This document shows, in pieces, positions 9,091 to 16,425 of a DNA stretch of 64,000 nt. This stretch comes from CAVWNR01 sp963756525 (GTDB lineage Bacteria; Actinomycetota; Actinomycetes; Mycobacteriales; Jatrophihabitantaceae), in the NCBI GenBank assembly GCA_963756525.1, contig CAVWNR010000004.1:1-64000 (forward strand), in the 5' to 3' direction. Under the pieces are notes generated by a model. The model saw nothing but the letters and a program-made list of their open reading frames with translations, was not told the DNA's origin and searched no databases. Position numbers and translations under genes: made by a program. Numbering within the stretch: position 1 is the first letter of the stretch; each line of letters opens with the position of its first letter.

Positions 9091-9144
9091 GCGCTCATCG
9101 CGTTGTGGGCGCTCATCGGGTTGTGAGCGCTCATCGCCTTGTGG
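9091..9144. repeat. Three tandem copies of an 18-bp repeat between lysA and hom
   Basis: Three adjacent 18-bp units begin at 9091, 9109 and 9127. Each reads GCGCTCATCG, then CG, GG or CC, then TTGTG and a final G or A. They fill most of the gap between the end of lysA and the start of hom. A related word, CTCGCTCATCGCGTGG, occurs once more in the short gap between argS and lysA. No hairpin is obvious, and a role is not known. Confidence 0.8.
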
Positions 9145-9154
9145 CGGAGTCCAG

Positions 9155-10561
9155 TCATCGCGCTATACCCGTGTCCAGGCGGAGCAGGTCGGCATCGGTC
9201 TCCCGGCGCACCAGCACCTCCGACCGCCCGTCGCGGACGGCGATCACGGGCGGGCGCAGCACGAAGTTGTAGTTGCTTGCCATGCTGCGGCAGTAGGCGC
9301 CGGTGGCGGCGACGGCGATCAGGTCACCGGGCTCGACGTCGGCCGGGAGCCAGGTGTCGCGGACCACCACGTCGCCGCTCTCGCAGTGCTTGCCGACCAC
9401 CCGGGCGAGCTTCGGCGGGGCGTTCGACGCGCGGTTGGCCAGCGCGCAGGTGTAGGCCGCGTCGTAGAGAGCGGTGCGGATGTTGTCGCTCATCCCGCCG
9501 TCGACCGACACGTAGGACCGGATCAGCCCGGCATCGAGCGAAACGTCCTTGACCGTGCCCACCTCGTAGACGGTGACCCCGCCCGGCCCCACGATCGCGC
9601 GGCCCGGCTCGACGGCGAGCCGCGGCACCGTCAGCCCGCCGGCGGCGCACTCCCGTTCGACGATGGTGCGCAGCCGTTCGGCGATCCGCTTCGGTGGCTC
9701 GGGATCGTCGCCGGACAGGTAGGCGATGCCGAGCCCACCGCCCAGGTTGATCACGCCGACCTCGACGCCGTACCGGTCGCGGACCGCCGCCGCCAAGCCC
9801 GCCACCCGGTGCGCGGCGACCTCGAACCCGGCCGTGTCGAAGATCTGCGAGCCGATGTGCGAGTGCAGGCCGGCGAGATCGAGCGACCCGGCGGCGAGCA
9901 CCGCGCCAACGGCCTGCAGGGCGACGCCGTCGGTCAGCGCGAACCCGAACTTCTGGTCCTCGTGCGCGGTGGCGATGAACTCGTGGGTGTGCGCCTCGAC
10001 GCCGACGGTGGCGCGCACCAGGACGCGCTGCCGGACGCCCGCCGCCGCGGCGATCTCGTCCAGGCGAGCGATCTCGGTGAACGAATCGACGATGATCACC
10101 CGGACGCCGGCCACGACCGCACGCTGCAGTTCGGCGTGGGACTTGTTGTTGCCGTGCACGCCGATGCGCTCCGGCGGGAAACCGGCCGCGAGCGCGACGC
10201 CCAGCTCGCCGCCCGTGCACACGTCCAGGCCTAGGTCCTCCTCGGCGATCCACCGGGCGAGTCCGGTGCAGAGGAACGCCTTCGCGGCGTAGTAGATGTC
10301 GGCGCCCGCAAAGGCGTTCGCGTACGCCCGGGCGCGGGCCCGAACGTCGTCCTCGTCGAGGAATACCGCCGGCGTGCCGTGCTCGGCAGCGAGGTCGGGA
10401 AGCGCGACGCCGCCGAGCTGCAGCGCGCCGTCGACTCGTCGGGCCGATGTCGGCCAGATCGCGGGATCGAGGTCGTTGAGGTCCGGCGGTGCGGCGAACG
10501 GCACGGCCTCCGGCAGGACGTCGGCGTGCCGGGGGCCGGCCGGGTGCGCCGAGCGGCTCAT
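9155..10561 (-). CDS. lysA: Diaminopimelate decarboxylase
   Basis: PLP enzyme making L-lysine from meso-diaminopimelate, 468 aa. It is a fold-III decarboxylase with an N-terminal alpha/beta barrel: the PLP lysine is in YYAAKAFLCTG, the phosphate loop is GGGLGIAY, and the active-site cysteine of the dimer interface is in HCESGDVV. About 60 residues precede the barrel. The ATG at 10561 has AGGAGA upstream. The gene lies 39 bases downstream of argS on the same strand, the usual argS-lysA-hom order of actinobacteria. Confidence 0.97.
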   Translation of the reverse strand: MSRSAHPAGPRHADVLPEAVPFAAPPDLNDLDPAIWPTSARRVDGALQLGGVALPDLAAEHGTPAVFLDEDDVRARARAYANAFAGADIYYAAKAFLCTGLARWIAEEDLGLDVCTGGELGVALAAGFPPERIGVHGNNKSHAELQRAVVAGVRVIIVDSFTEIARLDEIAAAAGVRQRVLVRATVGVEAHTHEFIATAHEDQKFGFALTDGVALQAVGAVLAAGSLDLAGLHSHIGSQIFDTAGFEVAAHRVAGLAAAVRDRYGVEVGVINLGGGLGIAYLSGDDPEPPKRIAERLRTIVERECAAGGLTVPRLAVEPGRAIVGPGGVTVYEVGTVKDVSLDAGLIRSYVSVDGGMSDNIRTALYDAAYTCALANRASNAPPKLARVVGKHCESGDVVVRDTWLPADVEPGDLIAVAATGAYCRSMASNYNFVLRPPVIAVRDGRSEVLVRRETDADLLRLDTGIAR

Positions 10562-10600
10562 GGTTCTCCTGCCTCGCGGTGGCCCTCGCTCATCGCGTGG

Positions 10601-12256
10601 TCACATCCGTTCCGGGGCAGAGACGCCCAGCAAGGCCAGACCGTTGGCCAGCACGACCCGGGTGGCCTCGCAGAGCCACAACCGGGCGTGCGTCAGCGGC
10701 GTGACCGGGTCGTCGCCCATCGGCAGCACGCGACACGTGTCATAGAAGCGGTGGTAGACCCCGGCCAGGCTCTCCAGGTAATGGGCCACCCGGTGCGGCG
10801 CCCGCAGCTCGGCCGAGGACGCGACCACCCGTGGGAATTCGCCGAGCGCGCCGAGCAGGTCGACCTCGCGATCGTGATCCAACAGTGCCAACTCCGGTTC
10901 GTCAGCGCGCACGATCCCCATCTCGGCGGCGTTGCGCTGCAGCGACGACAGCCGGGCGTGGGCGTATTGCACGTAGTAGACCGGGTTGTCGTTCGACCGA
11001 CGCGCCCAGAGATCGAGGTCGAGGTCGATCGTCTGATCTGTGGAGTAACGGGCCAGCGCGTAACGGGCCGCATCCACGCCGATCGCGTCGACGAGGTCGG
11101 AGAGCAGGAGCACGTTGCCGGCGCGCTTGCTCATCCGGACCGGCTCGCCGTCCTTGACCAGGTTGACCAGCTGCCCGATGAGGATGTCCAGCGTCTGGTC
11201 CGGGTCGTCGCCGAAGCAGGTGGCCATCGCCCGCATTCGGTTGATGTAGCCGTGATGGTCGGCGCCGAGCATGATCACAAGCTTGTCGAAACCGCGCTCG
11301 CGCTTGTCTAGGTAGTACGCGCAGTCGGCCGCGAAATATGTCCACTCGCCGCTGCCGCGGACCAGGACGCGGTCGCGGTCGTCGCCGTAGTCGGTGGTCC
11401 GCAGCCAGGTGGCTCCATCAGCCTCGTAGACGTTCCCCTGCTGGCACAGCCGCGTCAGCGCGGCGCCGAGTTCGCCGCGACCGTGCAGGTCGCGCTCGTT
11501 GAAGTAGACATCGAAAACGACGCCGAATCCGGCGAGTGACTCGCGGATCTCAGCGAACATCAACTCCACCCCGTCACGGCGGAAGACCTCGGTCTGCTCG
11601 GTCTGCGGCAGACCCAGCACATCGGGGTTGCGCGCGACGACCGCGGCGGCGATCTCGTCGACGTACTCGCCCGCGTAGCCGTCCTCCGGGACAGGGCGGC
11701 CGTTGGCGAGCTCGCGCAGCGTTCGGGCGAACCGCTCGATCTGGCTGCCGGCGTCGTTGAAGTAGTACTCGCGGGTGACCTCGCCGCCTGCGGCTTCCAG
11801 CAGCCGAGCCAGCGCGTCGCCGACCGCCGCCCAGCGCACCGCCCCGATATGCACCGGCCCGGTGGGGTTCGCCGAGACGAACTCCAGGTTCAGCCGCTGG
11901 CCGCGCAGGGAATCGCCGCGCCCGTAGGCTGGTCCTGCTTCGACGATGGTGCGGGCGAGTTGCCCGAGTGCCGCCGGGGCGAGAGTGATGTTCAGGAAAC
12001 CCGGTCCCGCGACGTCGACCCTGGCGATGCCGTCGATCTTGCGCAGCCGCACTGCCATGGACTCGGCGACCTCACGGGGCGGCTTGCCCGCTGGCCTGGC
12101 CAGCCGCAGTGCGACGTTGGTCGCGTAGTCGCCGTGCTCGCGGACCTTCGGCCGCTCGACGACGACCTCCTCCGGCGGCGAGCCGGTGAAGTCGCCGGCC
12201 TCTAGGCAGTCGGACACCGCCGATCGCACGGCGTCAGCCAGCTCGGCGGGGTTCAC
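10601..12256 (-). CDS. argS: Arginine--tRNA ligase
   Basis: Class I aminoacyl-tRNA synthetase charging tRNA-Arg, 551 aa. The N-terminal additional domain (first ~110 residues) is followed by the catalytic site with the HIGH-type motif PTGPVHIGAVRWAAVGD and a KMSKS-type motif RMSKRAGN. The C-terminal DALR anticodon-binding domain begins near residue 435. The start is a GTG at 12256 with a weak ribosome site. It is divergent from a tRNA-Arg(CCG) gene 138 bases away, so enzyme and substrate genes sit next to each other. Confidence 0.97.
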   Translation of the reverse strand: MNPAELADAVRSAVSDCLEAGDFTGSPPEEVVVERPKVREHGDYATNVALRLARPAGKPPREVAESMAVRLRKIDGIARVDVAGPGFLNITLAPAALGQLARTIVEAGPAYGRGDSLRGQRLNLEFVSANPTGPVHIGAVRWAAVGDALARLLEAAGGEVTREYYFNDAGSQIERFARTLRELANGRPVPEDGYAGEYVDEIAAAVVARNPDVLGLPQTEQTEVFRRDGVELMFAEIRESLAGFGVVFDVYFNERDLHGRGELGAALTRLCQQGNVYEADGATWLRTTDYGDDRDRVLVRGSGEWTYFAADCAYYLDKRERGFDKLVIMLGADHHGYINRMRAMATCFGDDPDQTLDILIGQLVNLVKDGEPVRMSKRAGNVLLLSDLVDAIGVDAARYALARYSTDQTIDLDLDLWARRSNDNPVYYVQYAHARLSSLQRNAAEMGIVRADEPELALLDHDREVDLLGALGEFPRVVASSAELRAPHRVAHYLESLAGVYHRFYDTCRVLPMGDDPVTPLTHARLWLCEATRVVLANGLALLGVSAPERM

Positions 12257-12393
12257 CTGAGGAATCCTAGTGCGCTGTGAGGTGGGGATTTGCCGGCGCT
12301 GCGTCGCGCTCAGCGCTCTTGCCGAGCCGCGTGTGCTGCGGTGCGGCTGCTAGGCTTTCCCGGTTTCCAGGGCCAGCGTCGCGCGGCCTGACG

Positions 12394-12468
12394 GCCCCCG
12401 TAGCTCAGGGGATAGAGCACCGCCCTCCGGAGGCGGGAGCGCAGGTTCGAATCCTGCCGGGGGCACCA
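12394..12468 (+). tRNA. tRNA-Arg (anticodon CCG), CCA encoded
   Basis: The cloverleaf folds cleanly. The 7-bp acceptor GCCCCCG pairs with CGGGGGC. The D arm is GCTC/GAGC, the anticodon stem CCGCC/GGCGG has loop CTCCGGA (anticodon CCG), the variable loop is 4 nt, and the T arm GCAGG/CCTGC has loop TTCGAAT. Discriminator A is followed by an encoded CCA at 12466-12468. Bases 12428-12460 recur identically at 14092-14124, so this gene appears to be an integration site whose 3' end was copied. Confidence 0.96.
12428..12460 (+). repeat. Attachment-site-like repeat inside tRNA-Arg (left copy)
   Basis: The 33 bases from the anticodon loop to the start of the 3' acceptor strand of tRNA-Arg are repeated exactly and in the same direction at 14092-14124. 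Duplicated tRNA 3' ends at both borders are the usual mark of site-specific integration by a tyrosine recombinase. No integrase gene remains between the copies. Confidence 0.8.
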
Positions 12469-12521
12469 CCGTGCAGGTCCGACATTGTAGGGCTGCAGGC
12501 GTTTCTGGACCGCATCCATGA

Positions 12522-12900
12522 TCGCGAATTCGGCCGCAGTATGCGATTGCCGACGCCGGCGGACTGGCCCGGTGCGACATCGACGAACTCGACCGCGAGC
12601 AGCGGCGAATCTTGCAAACGCGACGGCCGCTACGCAACCCCACTCGAGCTGATCGCGGACCGCTTAACGTGATCAAGTTCCACGCGGAATCGCAAGACGA
12701 AAACCGGGCAGCGCTGTTCGGCATCGCCGCCGGGGTCCTGACCTACATAGGCACCAGGAAGCTGCCCGAGGCGGTGCTGGCCGGGGGGCGGCGCCTTTGC
12801 TGCGTGCCTGCTCGGTCTCCACCAACTCGTCGAACGGATTCAACAGGCGACAGCGCTTCGCTTGTTACCTTCGCTGTCGAAGCCTCTCGACCACATCTGA
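12522..12900 (+). pseudogene. Decayed gene fragment in the island, unknown function
   Basis: An open frame without a normal start reads from 12522 and encodes, in part, DIDELDREQRRILQTRRPL and then FHAESQDENRAALFGIAAGV. At the G-run near 12782-12788 the reading frame shifts by one base; the continuation AFAACLLGLHQLVERIQQA reaches a TGA at 12898-12900. The fragment looks like a short protein with one or two hydrophobic helices that lost its start and acquired an indel. I do not recognise the family. It lies between the tRNA and the MNT-HEPN pair, inside the repeat-bounded segment. Confidence 0.4.
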
Positions 12901-12978
12901 TGGACTCGATGGCTGACCACGAGCGAAGCTTCAGCGACCTGAGACGATTCTTACCGCCGCCGCACCGAGATGTTGATT

Positions 12979-13014
12979 ACTCACACAACGCATGCAACGA
13001 TGCGTTGTGTGAGT
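12979..13014. promoter_or_regulatory. 36-nt palindrome overlapping the MNT start codon
   Basis: A perfect 15-bp inverted repeat (12979-12993 and 13000-13014) with a 6-base spacer. The right arm starts with the ATG proposed for the MNT gene and contains an alternative GTG start. Such a site is a likely operator for autoregulation by the winged-helix domain of the protein encoded directly after it, or a hairpin controlling its translation. Confidence 0.7.
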
Positions 13015-13590
13015 ACCGCGCCGCCTCCGCTTGCGCCGATCTTTCGCAGCGACACCCAGCTGCAGATCCTCGGCGCGACGTATCTCGAGCCCGAGCGGCA
13101 CTTCACCATTCCGGAGCTCGTCGAACGGTCGAGCCGTCCTCAGCCTACGGTCGCGCGCGAGGTTGAGCGACTCGTCGAAGCAGGGCTGCTCGAGACCAGG
13201 CTACGAAGTGGTCGGCGCAGTGTCTGGGCGAACACCACCTCTCCGATCTTCGATGAGCTGCACTCGATCTTGCTCAAGACCATCGGCCCTAAGGCGGTCT
13301 TGGAGAACCAGTTCCGCGGACTGCGCGGCATCGACCGTGCCCTGATCTACGGCTCGTGGGCGCGCCGCTACAACGGTGAAGCGGGCCCCCTCCCGCAAGA
13401 CGTCGACCTGATGGTCATTGGCACCGGTGATGTCGGCGAGATTCGCGCGGAAGCCGACAGCGCCTCCCGCAAGCTCGGCCGTGACGTCAACGTCTCGGTG
13501 CTGACGCCGGAGGAATGGGACAGCAGGCAGACTGGCTTCGTCGCGCACCTGAAGTCCGAACCGCAGGTCGAACTGGACCTGCTGCGATGA
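13000..13590 (+). CDS. Winged-helix/MNT nucleotidyltransferase, antitoxin-like
   Basis: 196 aa. An N-terminal winged helix (about residues 20-80, with FTIPELVERSSRPQPTVARE) is joined to a minimal nucleotidyltransferase domain. Its signature GSWARRYNGE followed by PQDVDLMVIG gives the GS...DxD catalytic set. The stop overlaps the start of a HEPN-type gene (ATGA at 13587-13590). In MNT-HEPN toxin-antitoxin pairs the MNT protein inactivates the HEPN RNase, often by adding AMP; that is family knowledge, not shown here. The start could be ATG 13000 or GTG 13009, both inside the palindrome. It lies in the tRNA-bounded island. Confidence 0.8.
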   Translation: MRCVSTAPPPLAPIFRSDTQLQILGATYLEPERHFTIPELVERSSRPQPTVAREVERLVEAGLLETRLRSGRRSVWANTTSPIFDELHSILLKTIGPKAVLENQFRGLRGIDRALIYGSWARRYNGEAGPLPQDVDLMVIGTGDVGEIRAEADSASRKLGRDVNVSVLTPEEWDSRQTGFVAHLKSEPQVELDLLR

Positions 13591-14009
13591 CGCTGCCTCG
13601 CGCCGTAGCCACCCTGATCACCGCGCGGCGCATCGAGCAGGTACCTGCCGATCGCGCGAGTGCACTGGTGCGTCTGACGCGTGCCGAGGAGAAGCTCGAC
13701 GCGGCGCGCAAGATCGCCGCCATCGATGTCGAGGTCGCGTACGTGACCGGCTACGACGCGACGCGCATCGCGGTGACCGCGCACATGCTCGCCGCCGGTT
13801 ACCGGGTGCGCGCCGTCGCCGGCGCTCACGAGGCAGTTGGCATTTACGCCGAGCCGTGATCGCCAGCCCCAAGCGCACGCGAGTTCCAGCGGATGCGGCG
13901 CCGGCGCAATACGGCCGAGTACGAGGACATCGCGATCGGCCGCGCCGAGCTCACCGCCGATCTCGCCCACGCCGAGGCGATCATCGAGGCCGTTCGAACT
14001 GCGCTCTGA
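13587..14009 (+). pseudogene. HEPN-domain protein, toxin-like, interrupted by an in-frame TGA
   Basis: The first open part (13587-13859, 90 aa) contains the first half of a HEPN domain: EVAYVTGYDATRIAVTAHML and AAGYRVRAVAGAHEAVG. After a TGA at 13857-13859 the same frame continues to a TGA at 14007-14009 with EFQRMRRRRNTAEYEDIAIG, the second HEPN helix and its basic RRRRN-AEY motif. The full reading would be about 140 aa, normal for the family. The break is a nonsense codon, not a frameshift. The truncated product would lack the basic motif that HEPN RNases need. It is coupled by ATGA overlap to the MNT gene. A sequence error or readthrough cannot be excluded. Confidence 0.75.
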
Positions 14010-14091
14010 TCGCGCACGTCCAAGTCGATTCGAACAGCGCACTGCCGGGAAACACTGACCAACGATCTTCAAAAGCGCCGAGATCGCTCGG

Positions 14092-14124
14092 CGGAGGCGG
14101 GAGCGCAGGTTCGAATCCTGCCGG
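14092..14124 (+). repeat. Attachment-site-like repeat, right copy of tRNA-Arg 3' part
   Basis: Exact 33-base copy of tRNA-Arg bases 12428-12460, in direct orientation 1,664 bases downstream. The acceptor end after it diverges (CCGGAGGACC instead of CCGGGGGCACC), and no 5' tRNA half is present, so it is not a functional tRNA. It marks the right border of the small island. Confidence 0.8.
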
Positions 14125-14126
14125 AG

Positions 14127-14831
14127 GACCCGGGCCTGAAGGCCGCGAGAATCCGTGCTGGCGAGGACCGCGACCACGACGCCAACCACGGCCGCGACGC
14201 AATGCTCGACGGCGGTGGCCGGCGCGCTGAGGAAGGCGTCGACGGCCAGGCTGACCAGAATCACAATGCTGAGCAGCCACGACCGGCGCACCCAACAGAG
14301 CCCGGCGGCGGCACCCACGACCAGGCAGGACGTGCCGAAGTCCGGCCGCGACAGGACGTCGGAGTGTCCGATGGCCGGCGCGAAGATCGCAACCACGGCT
14401 GTCGAGAGCACCTGACTGGCAAACACGCAGACGAGCATGATCCGCGCCCCGACGCGCACCTCGAGCGCGGCGAAGAGCACCGCCGCCATCAGCAGCGTCC
14501 ACAACCACTGCGGCCAGCTCTGCGCCAGCAGCCCACTGACCGGCAGCTTCCACCACGCACCGCGGTAGAAGTCCGCGCCCCGATAGGCGAACGCACCGCC
14601 GGCCGCGTGCTGGATCGGGCTGGGCAGCCGGGCGGCCGCGGTGGCCACCAGGCTCGCCGCCGCGAGCGCGAGGCTGGCCGGCACTGCGCGCCACACGCCG
14701 ACCGTCCGCACCCGATCCGCGACCGGTGCAAACTGATCCACCCACCACGCCCGGTGCCCGGGCACCAATGTCAGCACGCTCACCCCGACGATTCTGCTGA
14801 CGCCTCCAGCGGATGTCTCTCGGTTAACCAC
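14127..14831 (-). CDS. Rhomboid-like membrane protein, 3' end altered by the island
   Basis: About 235 codons of membrane protein with six or so hydrophobic helices. GAWWKLPVSGLLAQSWPQW, then a Ser in FGTSCLVVGAAAG and a His in TAVEHCVAAVVG, fit rhomboid-like proteins, though the classic GxSG site is GTSC here, so protease activity is doubtful. The start is GTG 14831 with GAGGAT upstream. The frame does not stop where similarity ends; it runs through the tRNA-like repeat and stays open to 13368, antisense to the MNT-HEPN genes. I end the feature at the repeat border: the natural C-terminus was probably replaced when the island inserted. Confidence 0.6.
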
Positions 14832-14959
14832 CCATCCTCAGGCACGCCGTGATCACGGGATTGAGCGAGAATCCTCTCCAAGAGCGGGGTTCTCCGCGGC
14901 GCCGAGTTTGACGCCAGTTCTCCGGTGGGTGGTCCGGATCGCAGCGGCCCGTCGTGACG

Positions 14960-16281
14960 TCAACTCTCTGGCACATAAGGAGGCGGGTCCACGCCCCGGG
15001 TGTGCATGGTGTTGCGGATCGGCTTTTGCTCGGAGTCGATGTGTGGCGGCGGGATCCATTCGGGCAGGCCGTCGGTCATGGTCACCCGCCAGCCGCGGCG
15101 GGCGAAGTTGCGGTGGTGGTGACCACAGAGCAGGGTGAGGTTGTCGGTCTCGGTCAGCCCGTCATCGAACGAGTCGATGACGTGATGGGCCTGGCACCAC
15201 GCGGGCGGATAGTCACATCCTGGGAACGAACACCCGCCATCCCGGACGCCCAGCGCGATCCGCTGCCCGGCCGACGCGGTGCGCCGGGCGCGACCGTAGT
15301 CCAGGATGCCGCCGGTGGTGTCGCGCAGGACGGTGTAGATGCTGGCTTGGTCGGCCAGGCGCAGCGCGTCGCGGACCGGGACCAGCCCGCCGTGCCCGGT
15401 GCTGGCGTAGCCGTGGCCGGTGTGGGCCTGGTCGGGGGTCAGGGTGAACAGCACGGTGGCCGGGGTGCCGCCGCAGTCGGGCAGCGTCCCTGCGCGCAGC
15501 AGCCGCTGCGCGCAGTCGGCCAAGGCGTCGTGCAGCCGCTGCCCGGCGGTGCGGGTGTCCGGGCCGTCGGCGTCGGTGGGGCGGGGCGCGGCGAGCGGGT
15601 CGAGCACCGCCTGCCACATCGCCAGGGATTCCGGGGTCAGATGGGCGCGGAGTTCGCCGGTGCCGTCCCGGTTCGGGTCAGCGCCGCGTGCCGGGTCCGC
15701 TGCCGGTCGGCGTGCTCGGTGAGGGTGCCGTCCGGGTCCAGGTGTGCGGTGATCAGCGCGGCCAGCTTGGCCAGCAGGTCGGGGTCGAACTGTGCGGCGT
15801 CGCCGACCAGCCGCTGCTCGACGGCGGGCCCGTGTTCGAGCTGCACCGCGGCGGGCAGCCGTTGCACGCAGCGGGTGATCACCCGCGCCTGCTCCGGGCT
15901 GATCGCGCCGTCGGCTTGCGCCGCGGCCACGGCCGGGAAGATCGGGGCGAGCGGCTCGCCGCTGACCGCGCGGCGCGGGCCGAGGTCCACCGCCGCGGCG
16001 TAGCGAGCGGTCGCCTCCCGGGCCGAGAGCCGCAGCGTCTCGCGGAGCAGCGTCTTGGTGTCCCGGCAGCCGCGCTCGCCGGCCACCCCGCGGCTGTCCA
16101 GTTCGGCGATCAGCCGATGGTCGTGCACCGGCAGCCGCCGCCGCTGCACCTCCACCCCGCGCAGCAACGCCAGCAGATGGTCCGGAGCCAGTGCGGTGAG
16201 GCTGAGCTCGGTCAGGTCATCGACCACCTCCGACAGCCGGCCGAGGATCTCCTCGACCGGGTCGGCGACGTCGACTGACAT
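14960..16281 (-). pseudogene. DUF222/HNH endonuclease (13E12-type), copy 1, split by a frameshift
   Basis: Two consecutive frames form one DUF222-HNH protein. The first (16281 to 15637, 214 aa) is the helical DUF222 part. The second (15619 to 14960, 219 aa, MWQAVLDPLAAP) ends in an HNH nuclease domain with CSFPGCDYPPAWCQAHHVID and LLCGHHHRNF. Protein continuity (RTRHAALTR, then NRDGTGELRA in the -1 frame) shows one base is missing near 15670. Only 17 bases separate the first stop from the next ATG, so the HNH half might be made by re-initiation. A LexA box lies 13 bases upstream of the start. The same break occurs in a second copy at 59.5 kb. 13E12 proteins are LexA-controlled in M. tuberculosis; their role is unclear. 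Confidence 0.85.
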
Positions 16282-16293
16282 GCCTCAAGTGTA

Positions 16294-16309
16294 TCGAACA
16301 CGTGTTCGC
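16294..16309. promoter_or_regulatory. LexA (SOS) box upstream of DUF222/HNH copy 1
   Basis: On the minus strand the site reads GCGAAC-ACGT-GTTCGA, matching the actinobacterial LexA consensus TCGAAC-N4-GTTCGA at 11 of 12 fixed positions, with a perfect 14-bp inner palindrome. It lies 13 bases before the ATG of the gene, a position where LexA would block transcription until DNA damage. Confidence 0.82.
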
Positions 16310-16425
16310 AGCGCAAGAGATTTGCCCAGCGGGATAAGGCGAATCTCTGCGTCAGAGTGAGCGGTCCGAATCCCGAGCGGAACGCGCAACCGCCGGTAAA
16401 ACCAGACGCCAGCGATGCCCGCCGC

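Noticed and set aside
13857..13859. TGA as a selenocysteine codon in the HEPN gene
   Set aside because: No selenocysteine element or Cys-containing homolog position was evident; a nonsense mutation or error is simpler.
14080..14135. Second tRNA gene at the right repeat
   Set aside because: Only the 3' part of tRNA-Arg is present; there is no 5' acceptor strand or D arm, and the acceptor end has diverged.
15630..15680. Classical -1 programmed frameshift signal in DUF222/HNH
   Set aside because: The site lacks an X XXY YYZ heptamer and I see no strong stem just downstream; kept only as a weak alternative in the findings.
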